Assembly (NCBI RefSeq): GCF_932276165.1 | Contig: NC_064006.1 | Coordinates: forward strand, 4,168,501-4,232,500 | Direction of reading: 5' to 3' | Source of the DNA: Plutella xylostella | Taxonomy: Eukaryota; Arthropoda; Insecta; Lepidoptera; Plutellidae | DNA: 64,000 nt | Shown: positions 36,301 through 47,769 of the stretch, piece by piece | Position numbering within the stretch: the stretch's first letter is position 1 | Layout of the letters: each line of letters opens with the position of its first letter | Notes under the pieces: model-generated | The model's database searches: none | What the model was told of the DNA's origin: nothing | The model's input: only the letters and a program-made list of their open reading frames with translations | Position numbers and translations under genes: made by a program

Positions 36301-39300
36301 CCTCGGTATTAGGGTAAATCGACATGTGTAATAAATTATATTTTTTTAAGTATAATTAATAATATAATATGTGGGGACATCTCACACACGGCCATCCGAC
36401 CCCAAGCTAGGCCGAACCTGTGTTATGGGTGTCGGACAGCTGATATATTTACACAAATACATAGATAGATAGATACTAATTATAAATATCAACAACCAAG
36501 ACCCGAGAACAAATATCTGTGTTTAAACAAATATCTGCCCCAGCCGGGAATCGAACCCGGGACCTTCGGCTCAGCAGTCAGGGTCACTAACCACTACGCC
36601 ATTCGGCCGTCAATGATAAATGTGTTATCAATGAATGTGTGTTAAGAAATATAAAATTAAACGTATACTCTTACAGAAGACAATGTTTCACATCAATATT
36701 GATGGTTACAAATGCTTATTTTTCTTACTTACTTTCTAATGTTGTGATTTACCTCGGAATAAGGACGCGTTATTTTTTTAAATTAGGATTTGTTTATGGT
36801 GTGGTCCCCAAATTTAAGGGTAAAAGCCAAATAATTATATTTTTACCTTTTTTTATACCTATTATATTAAAAGACCTATTCAACGATACCCTACCTACAC
36901 CATCAAAATAACCGGAAAAAATATCAGCCCCAATTTACTTGTATGGGAGAGGGAGTACCCCAATTTTTTTTGGGTACTCCTCATATCTATGCGAAATATC
37001 TTTACCCGTTTCTGAGAAAAAGGGCAGTGACAGACAGTCAGTCAGACAGACGGACAACAAAGAGATCTTATAACGGTTGCTTTTTTCCTTTTGAGGTACG
37101 AAACTCTAAAAATATGAAAAAATATTATTCTGCCACCAAAACTTACATATACTTACAAACATACATACATACAATCAAAAAACATTACTCTCCTCCTTCG
37201 GCAGTCGGGTTAAAACAAGTGAGACTGATTCTGAACTTTTGTTCTACGAGTTTTAAAAATTAACCAAAAAAACCTTTATCATAGAAACTTTGTTGACACG
37301 TGACTTTTTACCATGGAAAACGAATTTTTTTTTTCGCGTTTTTGCAAAACTCGTAGAACTAAAGTTGTTCAGAATGACCCCTTGAGTCATCCCCTTTCGG
37401 CTTAGTATACCCTTAGTATAACTTATTATCTACACTTTAATACCTGTAGTTACCTTTCTACAAGTAAATACCACATTTGTTTAGAAATCTAATCGGGTTC
37501 CGAGTATGGAGAAAAGTGGCAACCCTATTAATTTCTACTCTTTCCTGGTGCTTACCAGTGTAATTAAAAATTAAACTTACCCTCAAATCACTACTTGAAA
37601 ATAATTGTCAATAAAGTTGGCGAGTAAAAGTTTATCGACCCACTGTGCAAACTTACATGTGTGCGTGTCACTGCGTGTGCTGTGTGAAGAGCATTGAAAA
37701 CCCAAATTTGGCGGGGCACGTCACCTGTACAGGCCCTTAATGCTAAAATTATCCCATCGTCAACGCGTCAACGATGACGCGTCATCGAAATGCAAGGAAG
37801 TGTAAAAAATATGTATACCTATATAAAAAAAACTAAAGTATTACGAAGCGAAACAGTATACATACTTTCATACTTGTATTCTTGTTTTGACGTATTATTA
37901 GTCTATCTATGATCCTAACGTACGACCGAGCCGAGTCCGCGTTGTTCTATGGTCCTAGTTTCTCGTTGGTTCTACCTATCCATTCGTTTACACTAAAAAT
38001 AATATCCCGAAGGAATGCTCTAAGTCTATTGTTCGTTTGATGTAAACTGTAAGAAGAAGAATATTAATCTCTTGCCAAACAATCTGCAATCAGGTTTTAA
38101 TGACATTATTCTTGTTTATGTCTCCAACAGTATCTGGGACCACCTGGTGGAGGTGACCAAGGACAAGCGCACCACCGTCATCATCACCACGCACTACATC
38201 GACGAGACCAAGCAGGCCAGCCTCGTGAGTATATTTATTTATTTACTTTATTTGGAACTTAGCATACCATAAATTACAAAGATAAAATACATAATAAGCT
38301 TAAACGTTTATCACTAAAACATAATATATTAACTTATGTGATCTTAATACGTTTTTGATTCAGTTAAATTATTCAGTCTATTTAAATACTTTTTTAAACT
38401 ATATTTTTGGCTGTGAAATGTGTCTATAGAAAGGAACCTGTCATTACGTGATTTATACGTTTTAACCACTACAGTAAGAAGAGTGGTGTTATAAGGCTAA
38501 CGTGTCTGTATTTCTGTGTGTCTGTGTGTGTGATTATGTCTGTGGTAACGTAGCTCCAAAATGGCTGCACCTATTTTTTATTTGTCAACCCAACCTTTAG
38601 GAAGTGCAGGAAAATCATTAAGATTATTATTTTGAGTCCGTAAATGGACATTTCCCTGTATAATACAGTTTAGTTATATTATTTACATAAAATATTTTAT
38701 AAGTACTACTTACTAGTACTGTTTGCCCCATCAAAAAGTTTTAGAGATTCGGTTTCCCGTAATAATCGTATTATCACATAACCTCATAAAGGTATTAAGA
38801 AGTCTACAATAAAACGGATATTTATTTCGCTAATCCAGGTTAATGGCAAAAGTTTAATCGTCTAACCTGGTTATCGACTTTTATCGTGTGTAATCATCGT
38901 AATTATTAAACATAGATTAATTGAAAATGATTTTGATGAACCCTATAGGTACCTACTACAAAAACACACCTATACAGCTTGTATGTTGGTCCACTGTAGG
39001 ACAAAGGCAAGTTGAATAACTTTACATTTGCATTTGTCATTGTAGCATCTGAGATAAAAGTAGTTACTACTTACTACTTTACTAGTATTTATAACTGCAA
39101 AACCATAGTATTGTACCTAAAGAATTACAGTTAGTGTTATGAATGTTATGATTATGTTGTGAATATGGCATCATTTGTTTGTATAGAACTAACATTAGCG
39201 TTACAGTTAAAACTTTTTCATATTATTATACTGTAACCTTTAATCTTCTTTTTTAGCTATTGTAAGCCAAATAAGTTGTTGTCATTAGAAGTTTTTATAA

Positions 39301-42300
39301 TAATTATATTTTCAGTTGAAAACGATCGAATTCTATTGCTTTTTACTGACTAATAATCATGTTTGTAATAATAAATACCTACTTATGTTACTGTTAAAGT
39401 TAAATTTGACACGTGGTTACTAAAAGGGAATTACTTAAAATAGCTGAGCCTCAAAAACACAGAAAATTGCGGAAACACCTATTTTATTGAAAAACCTTGC
39501 GAAGTTGACTCATTGAAAAAGAGTTTTCTTAGGAAATTACAATTGCGAAAAAGTTAATTGGTCGCGAAAAATATTTCACAAACTGAACTTATTTATTGCT
39601 AGGTAAATTGGATTGCTTCATCCCGGCCAAAAATACTTTTATAGGACTTATGTAAATACAAATAAAGCCATCATCACCATAGAAATAAATTCAGCTTCAG
39701 CAAAGTCCTTCTAAAAATATAAAGTAATCATTTAATTATGCATAGAAACCGAGACGTAAAAAATCGTTTATTTAAAATGTGCTCCCCGGAAAAAAACATC
39801 AGCTCATAATACAGCTATGTAGTCTGGTCATTTAAGACGAGTAAGATGTCAATAATATATGCAAAATGCACTGAGAGACGTTTCTAGGGCCAAATTCTCA
39901 GAATACCTTTTTGTGTATAGACAACACACACTTAAAATACTTTAGCCTATGCATCTGCATCCTGTTTACTGGCTGTCCACGACACAGGCCTAGCCTAGTG
40001 TGGTAGCCCTTGCTACATCACCACCTTTAAATTGTTAACAAACGCTGCAACCTCTATTTTTTGTATCTTCATAATCTTTATTTTAAATAAATATTTTTTC
40101 ATTTTCATTTTTTTTTCATCTAATACAAGCTCTATTTTTCACCAGATCGGTCTCATGCGCGGCGGGCGGTTCCTGGCTGAAGAGGCTCCGAGCGAGCTGA
40201 TCCGCCGCTACCAGGCCGAGAGTCTCGAGGATGTGTTCCTCAAGCTGTCGGTGCTGCAGAACATGGGCAAGCGCCGGCGCTCGAGCATCCTGGCTGGAGT
40301 CGTGGAGAGGGTCGAGATACCCGCCATCCCGGTAAGAGGAGGGAACTGTAATTGCTATTGACTTTTGTGTTGAGGGTTGATTGTAGTTTTTGTATCTGAC
40401 GGTCATGTTGTTTGCTTGATTATGAAATAGTGTATTTCTTTATCATCGCCATGACCAATAACTAGATATGCCAAGAAGCGCTACAGTAATCTGTCTTCAT
40501 CCTTCCTTATTCAGCCAGTTATTTCAGTCTAAGGTTATCGGGCCGGAGAGCGTTCCACGCTGGCCTATTCGTGGTCTCTACTTGAGAACTCATTTACCCC
40601 ATCAGATCTGTCATCGGTACTCGTATATAATCTAGTAATCTAGTCTATCTAGACAGAAAAATGCTATAAAATAACCAATAAGGTTTACTAGCACAACCAT
40701 AAAACTAGCGACTCGTAACCGTTTCGTCTTAATGCGCTTTCATTTGGGACAAACAAACAGATATCTCTCCTACTTATTGACTCTCTAAAGCTAAGTGTAA
40801 GTGGTCGCCAATTTACAGAGATGTTTGTTAGAAAATTTAGAAATAAATAAATATCAGAAAATTCATTACGATATATACGAGTACGATAATTAAAAAAGTA
40901 AATAGTATGAGTTTTTTTTGGAACATAGCCTATTTACTTATGTATGTAACTATTTGCTTGTCATCGTGGAAAAATACCAACCAAGTCCAGTTTAAAATAT
41001 TTTTTGTGGTAGGCACATAACTCAGACATACAATAGGTATGATTATACTCCCAAGACAGAAGTATATTTACCAAGTTACAAAATGTATTGACCTAATATT
41101 TAAGAGGATTGTATCATTCAGCGGGTGAGCTGGCTGAAAACAGTATATTTCTCTTTAAAAGCATCTACTTGGATACATTTTCACTCGCATGTGACGCTCA
41201 AGACAAATGGCCACAGTATACCAGTAAATACTCACATTAATCAGTCTAGTCTTTGTGACCTAGGCAGCCGAGACATCTAGGTTTATGTCAAGTTTACGTC
41301 CCAGTTATGACCGATAAGAATTTGATTAATTTTCTAGTAAGTTACTTTCTAGATTTATCGGTTACATACTTAGGCCGTTGATTGATACTTATTGCCTAAC
41401 TATGAAGGCAAAAATCCGAGATTGAAAACTACCTCTTTATATCGCGTATAATATGACGCAAAATCGATTATCAGCAAACCCTATTTAATAAAAATTATAA
41501 ACCATATTAGTGACTGTTACAAGAGATGGACATACGCTATACCCTAGAACAGAGAAAAAAAATAGTACTTTATAATTGTTCTAGTCGAATTCTATTATTA
41601 GTCACTGACACACTATTACACCATCAAAAACGTATTCCATAAACTCATCTTCCATCCCCAGGACCCAACATCAATAGACTTGGAAGAGGCAGAAATAGGC
41701 GAGATTTCTGGAGAGTTCGGAGACAATGTCTCTATGAGCAGCAAAGGCCGCGTGGTGGTTACCCCTGAGCTGGCAGCTCCAGTGGAAGCCCTGCCGCCTG
41801 ATGATGAACCTCCAGAGGGATGCCTCGAGAGGATCAAGCCGATGAAATGGCAGAACATGAAGGCGCTGATCTGGAAGAACTTCTTCAGTCTTGCCAGGAA
41901 TTATGGGTGAGTAGAGTAAAGTAGCTAGAGATAAAGTGTGGTTACCAGCTTCCCCAATTCTCCATCTCTCCCATCACCCATAACGTCCCCACTTCGGGGC
42001 TCCTTCCAATGAAGGAAGGGTTTTAGGCCTAGTCCACCACGCTGGCCTAGTGCGGGTTGGTGAACACTATAAATACCATGTTTAAAACTTGTAAACTATC
42101 ACACTCACACATTCTCATAACACTCACGATAAAAAACATACTTATTAAAAACTACTCACTACATTATTTGTCTATTTTCACCTACCTAGTTGCTACATAT
42201 TCATATTGTCAATATTTACACACCTACCTAACTAAGTATACCTACTCACTTGTATACATGCTATACATGCCTACAATACCAGCCTTTTTACCTTTTAACT

Positions 42301-45300
42301 CTGTCTTTCATCAAAATAATTCGCTATCAATCATACAATGAACTTGAGTACAGATATCGACCTACTGTCTTTATCTGATGTTTTCAGGTGCATTCCGGAA
42401 AACTGTCTAAGCCACATAAGTGATCCTAATAAGCTACTAAAAATCTTTACTCAAAATATCCGATCAATAAATCGAAATTTTTCTAGCTTAGAAACTCTAT
42501 TGCATCGAATACCTTTTGAAAGTGATGTACTAGTTTTGACCGAGTGCTGGTTACCATGTAAAACAAATTCTACTATACCTATCTTAACTAATTATTCTAT
42601 GCACCAAACTACAAAACACTTAAATCAAAGTGACGGGGTAGTTATTTATATTAAATCACACCTATCCTTCTCCACTGAAGAGATAAATTTCAATAATAAA
42701 TGCGCATCTGGCCTCATTATTAAGTTGGGCACATCTACAGCCATAGTGTGTATTTATCGATCCCCTTCAAATGAAAATATTGATGACTTCTTGCTATCCC
42801 TAAAATACATACTTCCCTCTCTATCCTCGTTCAAATCAGTAATCTTAACTGGTGACATTAATATCGGTATTGAAACTGCGACAAAAGATTCACGTAAGCA
42901 CGATTATCTCACAAACCTCGCGTTTCATGGCTACCTACCAGCTCATACCATACCTACACGAGAAAACAGCTGCCTCGACCATCTCATACTACGAACAAAA
43001 CTACCATCTACCACCCTAGTTATTGAAACAACTGTAACCGACCACTTTGCCACCTTGTTATGCCTTGAGACTAAATATCCTCGTTGTTTTACCGCCTCTG
43101 TGATTACGTCAACAAACTATGAAACCCTGGATGAGACCATGAAATGCCTAGATTTATTTCCTATTTTCTCTATTGAAGACCCAAACGTAGCTACAGATGC
43201 CATAGTACAACAAATTTCTCAGGCTATTCAGGTAAATAGTACTGAAAAGTCAATAAAAAAAACAAAAGAATATTTAAGCCATGGATCACACCAGGATTGC
43301 TTAGATGTATGCGTAACAGAGATAATATGCATAAAAAAATGAAGAAAACTCCTGAAGACGAGATTCTTAAACTAACATATAAAAGATATAGAAATTTCTG
43401 TACAAAAATTCTTAAAAAGGTAAAAAGACAGTTTGATACACAGGAACTAAATAAAGCAGGTAAAAATAGCAAACTAGGGTAAACTACCCAATTATTGACA
43501 CTTTAAGACGAGTCGTCTGCAAAACTGGCCATAAATACGCATAAAATATTAGTATTGTGGTATTTTTTCCGTAGCGGTCTCAAGTGTATATTCATTTATA
43601 ATATTTTTGACAAAACAATGACCCTATAGTCTTAGTTTTTTATTATCAGCTATAAATTTGAAAGAACCCCTATTTCCCAATTATTGACACGGGTTTTCCA
43701 ATTTATGACACCTCCTGTACCAATTATTGACATGCTTGATATTAGGTAATAAAAACCGTTTTAAACACGAATTAAACCTTTGGGAGGGTACCATGGGTCC
43801 GGTTCTCTATTTGGTATATCACGGTGATATATTGAAACACCATAAGTTTCACATACCATAAGTCATCAGCTAGTTATCTGACATACCATATATACTGCAT
43901 CTAATGCTAATGCTAGCAGACTAGTCCCACTGAGTTAGGCTGCTTCGTCTCATGATCTCCTGGGCATTTCTCAAAGGTTCCAGCTAGTGCGTCCTGCTGC
44001 TGATGCCATATGGTTCAGAAACGTGGTCACAGCTGGGCTAACAGGTCTACCGATATAAAGTCGTAATGCGGACTGAACTGGTGTAATCAATCCATCAGAA
44101 ATCCAATGTGAGATGCCAATAGGCCAGCCACCCAAGAAGAAAGACAGTTGGAGTAATCGAGTTCTAGAGTGGAGGTAACGAACAGGCAAGCGTGACATAG
44201 CATGCTTTTTGGCCGTCAGGACCAAGGCTGATCTTAGACCTGGTAAGTACTTGCTGGAAGAGAAAGGCCAAAGAAAAAGTGTGGTGTAGCTTTGTCGCAT
44301 CTTTATTTTGATGAAGAATCATGAATATGCCTCTGATATCTCTAGTTTATGCTCGCAGAACTACACGTAGCATCCTTGAGGGTTGGCCTGTAGATAAACA
44401 TGTTCAAGACTAAGGTAATGCCCAGTGTCCCAATCGAAACGAACGATACAGCTGGATATCATAAAATTTTGTGAATCTTAACACCTATCTTGATAATTGT
44501 TTACCCGCTGAGTCAGAATCCCAGTTTAAACAGATTACGAGGTGGATTCAGCTGGGTGGGAAATGTGCGGGACACTTTTGGCCAGGCAAAATGATGACCG
44601 GTGGACGTAGAGCAGTTGGCAGGCCACCTGATAGTCAGACGACTTCATATAGGTTGCAAAAAGGCTGTGGCTCACTGCCACTTTTATGGTAAGCTCCCAT
44701 AAAAATATTTATCGTTTATGAGCGTAATTATTGACACTTTGCCTATATATAGACATGTCAATAATAGGGAAATAGATTACTGACACTATGTCGATAATTG
44801 GATTTCACTGTATTGACACTGTGTCATGAATTGGAAATTCGTGTGGGATAAATGATTAAATAGTGTCAACGTGATCATTATAGGATATACTACCGGAAAA
44901 GGCTAAAATATTAGCATGAAAACAAAAAACATACCTTCCAATTATTGACCCAATATGTCAATATTAGGAAAATATACCAAAAGTGCTACCTATAATTGAC
45001 ACCACCTAATTTCGAAGTTAAAACCGAAAATAAGTGGTTTTTGAGGTAAGAAATGGAAAAGGAATTTTGTTCCCTTTTCAGTCCAAATAACCATTTAACC
45101 ATTTTTTTAAAGAAATACTAGCAAATTTATTCCTAAAGTAGCCACTGTCCTTTGCAAAAAGCGATCCAAGATGGCGGAATTTAAAGAAGCAACGGAGAGG
45201 CACGAATTGTCTATGTTTTATTGGTCAGCCATTGCTGTAAAAATGACTGCAGAGTGTTACCATTACAGAATAATTATTACTGCTGCATTCAAAGATAAAT

Positions 45301-47710
45301 ATAACTAAACAGAACGAAGCGTTGTCTTGTTTTCTTTAATTATTCCGCGCTGTGTCAATAAATGGAGGGGTGTCAACAATAGGGTAGTTTACCCTACTTT
45401 GGAAATCCATAAAAAATATTACAAATACTTCGAAAAATAAAGAATCTCCTGTACAACTTCTAGATACTTCATCTTCAAAAACAAACTCGTGTAATTTTAT
45501 TAATCATTTCTTCGTAAATATTGGCAAAAAACTGGCAGATAATATTGAACATATTAAACCAAATATAACCCCTCCAAAATCTATATATCCAAACAAAAAA
45601 ACCTCGCTCTCTTTAATACCAACAGATCCCGATGAAATCATTTCGATTATTCGCTCCCTGAAACCTAATGCCGCCACTGGCCATGACGGTATCTCAACCA
45701 CTTTTTTAAAAAGATACTCCCCACTTCTTGCTCCGTACCTATCCCACATTTTCAATAACTGTTTCCTCACTGGCATTTTCCCTACTGCCTTTAAAAAGGC
45801 TATCATACATCCCATATATAAAAGTGGGGACAGAAGCGATATTAACAATTATAGACCAATTGCCATCCTCACTTCTCTTTCGAAAATTCTTGAACGCCTC
45901 ATCAACAATAGACTCATCAACTTCCTTGAAAAAAACAACATATTGTCAAGTCAACAATTTGGCTTCAGGAGGAACAAATCAACAAACCATGCAGTCCATG
46001 AGCTAATAAATAATATTGTAGAAAACATCAATGGTGGTAAAAAGGTGTTAACTATCTTTGTTGATTTGGCTAAGGCTTTCGACACTGTCCCCATACCTAT
46101 GTTGCTACTGAAAATGGAGAAAATGGGAGTTCGGGGCCAGCAACTTCATCTTTTTGAGGACTACCTGTCGGGACGTTCTCAAGTTGTTAAAGTATGCGAT
46201 TATATAAGCAATGAACTACCGATTTCATACGGAGTCCCACAAGGGAGTATCTTGGGCCCAACGCTGTTCCTTCTATTTATTAACGATCTCTGTAATTTGC
46301 ATCTTCCCCAAGGTACCATTGTCTCTTTTGCTGATGACACCGCCGTAACTTTTTCCGCCAAGTCATGGGAGATGGTTCAAGTTGTAGCCCAAGAGGGGCT
46401 TAATAGTCTTCTAGACTGGCTGGTCTATAATTCTTTAACTATAAACACATCTAAAACTAAATATATAACTTTTTCCCTTCGTCAAACATCACAACCAAAA
46501 ACTGCAATAGCTCTTAAAGCACACACATGTAAAAATCGTACCCTAAGCCACTGCAACTGCCCGAAAATACTGCAAACAGATAATATCAAGTATTTGGGAG
46601 TAATTGTTGATAAATATCTAAATTTTAAACTTCACATAGAACATGTTACTTCTAGAATTCGTAAGTTGATCTATGTATTCAAAACTCTTCGTCATGTAGC
46701 GAAACCCATGTTATTGCGCGTGGTTTACTTTGCACTATGCGAATCAGTTATTTCATATTGCATAACGTTTTCAATCAGTGCGTGTTGCCAGTGATGACTT
46801 ACGGAGCCGAGACGTGGTGCTTCACCAAAGGGCTTATCCACAAGCTCAGAGTTGCTCAGCGTGCTATGGAAAGGGCTATGTTAGGCGTGTCCCTGCGAGA
46901 TAGGATTCGTAATGAAGAAATCCGCAGGAGAACTAAAGTTACCGACATAGCCAAAAGGATTAGCACGCTGAAGTGGCAATGGGCTGGCCACGTAGCCCGC
47001 AGAGCCGACGACCGCTGGAGTAGAAAGGTTCTGGAGTGGAGACCCCGTGTCGGCAAACGGCGTGTCGGTCGCCCCCCAACCCGTTGGTCTGATGATCTGC
47101 GGAAGGTAGCAGGAAGCCGCTGGATGCAGATGGCGGGTGACCGTTTGGGGTGGCGATCGTTAGGAGAGGCCTATGTCCAACAGTGGACTACAGAAGGCTG
47201 AGAGAGAGAACAGTATGGGGTGGGGCTGCAAAAACTATACTGAAACCACTGGAAATAGCCCAACGAGCTATTCTTAAAATTGCTACTTTCCGCCCAATTC
47301 TCTTCCCCACCGCCGAACTATATAAAAATGTCCAGGTTTTATCAGTTAGAAAGATTTTCATCCTAAACACAATTCTCCTCCAACATTCTGTCACACCATA
47401 TTCAGAAATAAAGAAACGTCGCAAAGATAAAATATGTATATTACCACCTTCAAATTTTGCGTTCACAAATATATTTTTTTATCACCTAGGCCCATTTTTG
47501 TATAATAAAATAAATGCATCCCTCCCAATTCATCCTCTAAGCCGCTACGAAGCTAAAACCATAATCAAAAAATACCTTTTACAGATGACTTACGATGAAG
47601 TTGAAATCTACCTCTCTGGTTATGCTTAGCATGTTTGTTTTTTATAACGTTACAAGTTGACAAATATACACACATACACTTATATCTGTATATAACACAA
47701 CTCACACACA

Positions 47711-47769
<59 letters not shown>

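Larger units (their letters stand above)
33848..36765. mobile_element. Probable decayed DNA element with iterated CTCGGAATATGGA motif
   Basis: The motif occurs reversed at 33848 and 33876, and forward at 34247, 34296, 34641, 34711 (degenerate), 36247, 36269, 36299 and 36749. The inverted orientation between the left edge and the rest, plus iteration near the edges, parallels the two TA-flanked elements at 11715 and 43477. I could not find matching terminal repeats or a transposase, so the boundaries are only the outermost motifs. Confidence 0.4.
32732..38130 (+). other. Intron 4
   Basis: 5.4 kb, GT-AG. It carries a region with the iterated motif ACCTCGGAATATGGA (33848-36765), a CpG-rich patch at 35500-35560, a complete minus-strand SINE (36371-36612), a GGTTCCGT-family repeat (36930-37115) and a palindromic MITE remnant (37220-37425). 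No exon was recognised. Confidence 0.8.
42338..47629 (+). pseudogene. LINE ORF2: endonuclease and reverse transcriptase, interrupted
   Basis: The endonuclease is at 42338 to about 43080 (KIFTQNIRSINRNF, VLVLTECWLP, VILTGDINIGI, TDHFATLLCL). The frame shifts near an eight-A run at 43254-43262, then continues PWITPGLLRCMRNRD to 43476, where a DNA element intervenes. It resumes at 45397 in the same frame (LWKSIKNITN) and runs through HPIYKSGDRSDINNYRPIAI, QFGFRRNKSTNH, FVDLAKAFDTVP, GVPQGSILGPTLF and FADDT to 46766. An RTE fragment intervenes, and after it VWGGAAKTILKPLE continues to the stop at 47629. Bridging both insertions leaves only the poly-A frameshift. Catalytic motifs are conserved. 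Confidence 0.85.

Noticed and set aside
44471..44692. Possible captured host gene within the TA-flanked element
   Set aside because: The piece GHFWPGKMMTGGRRAVGRPP aligns better, with frameshifts, to the RTE 3' region seen at 46767.
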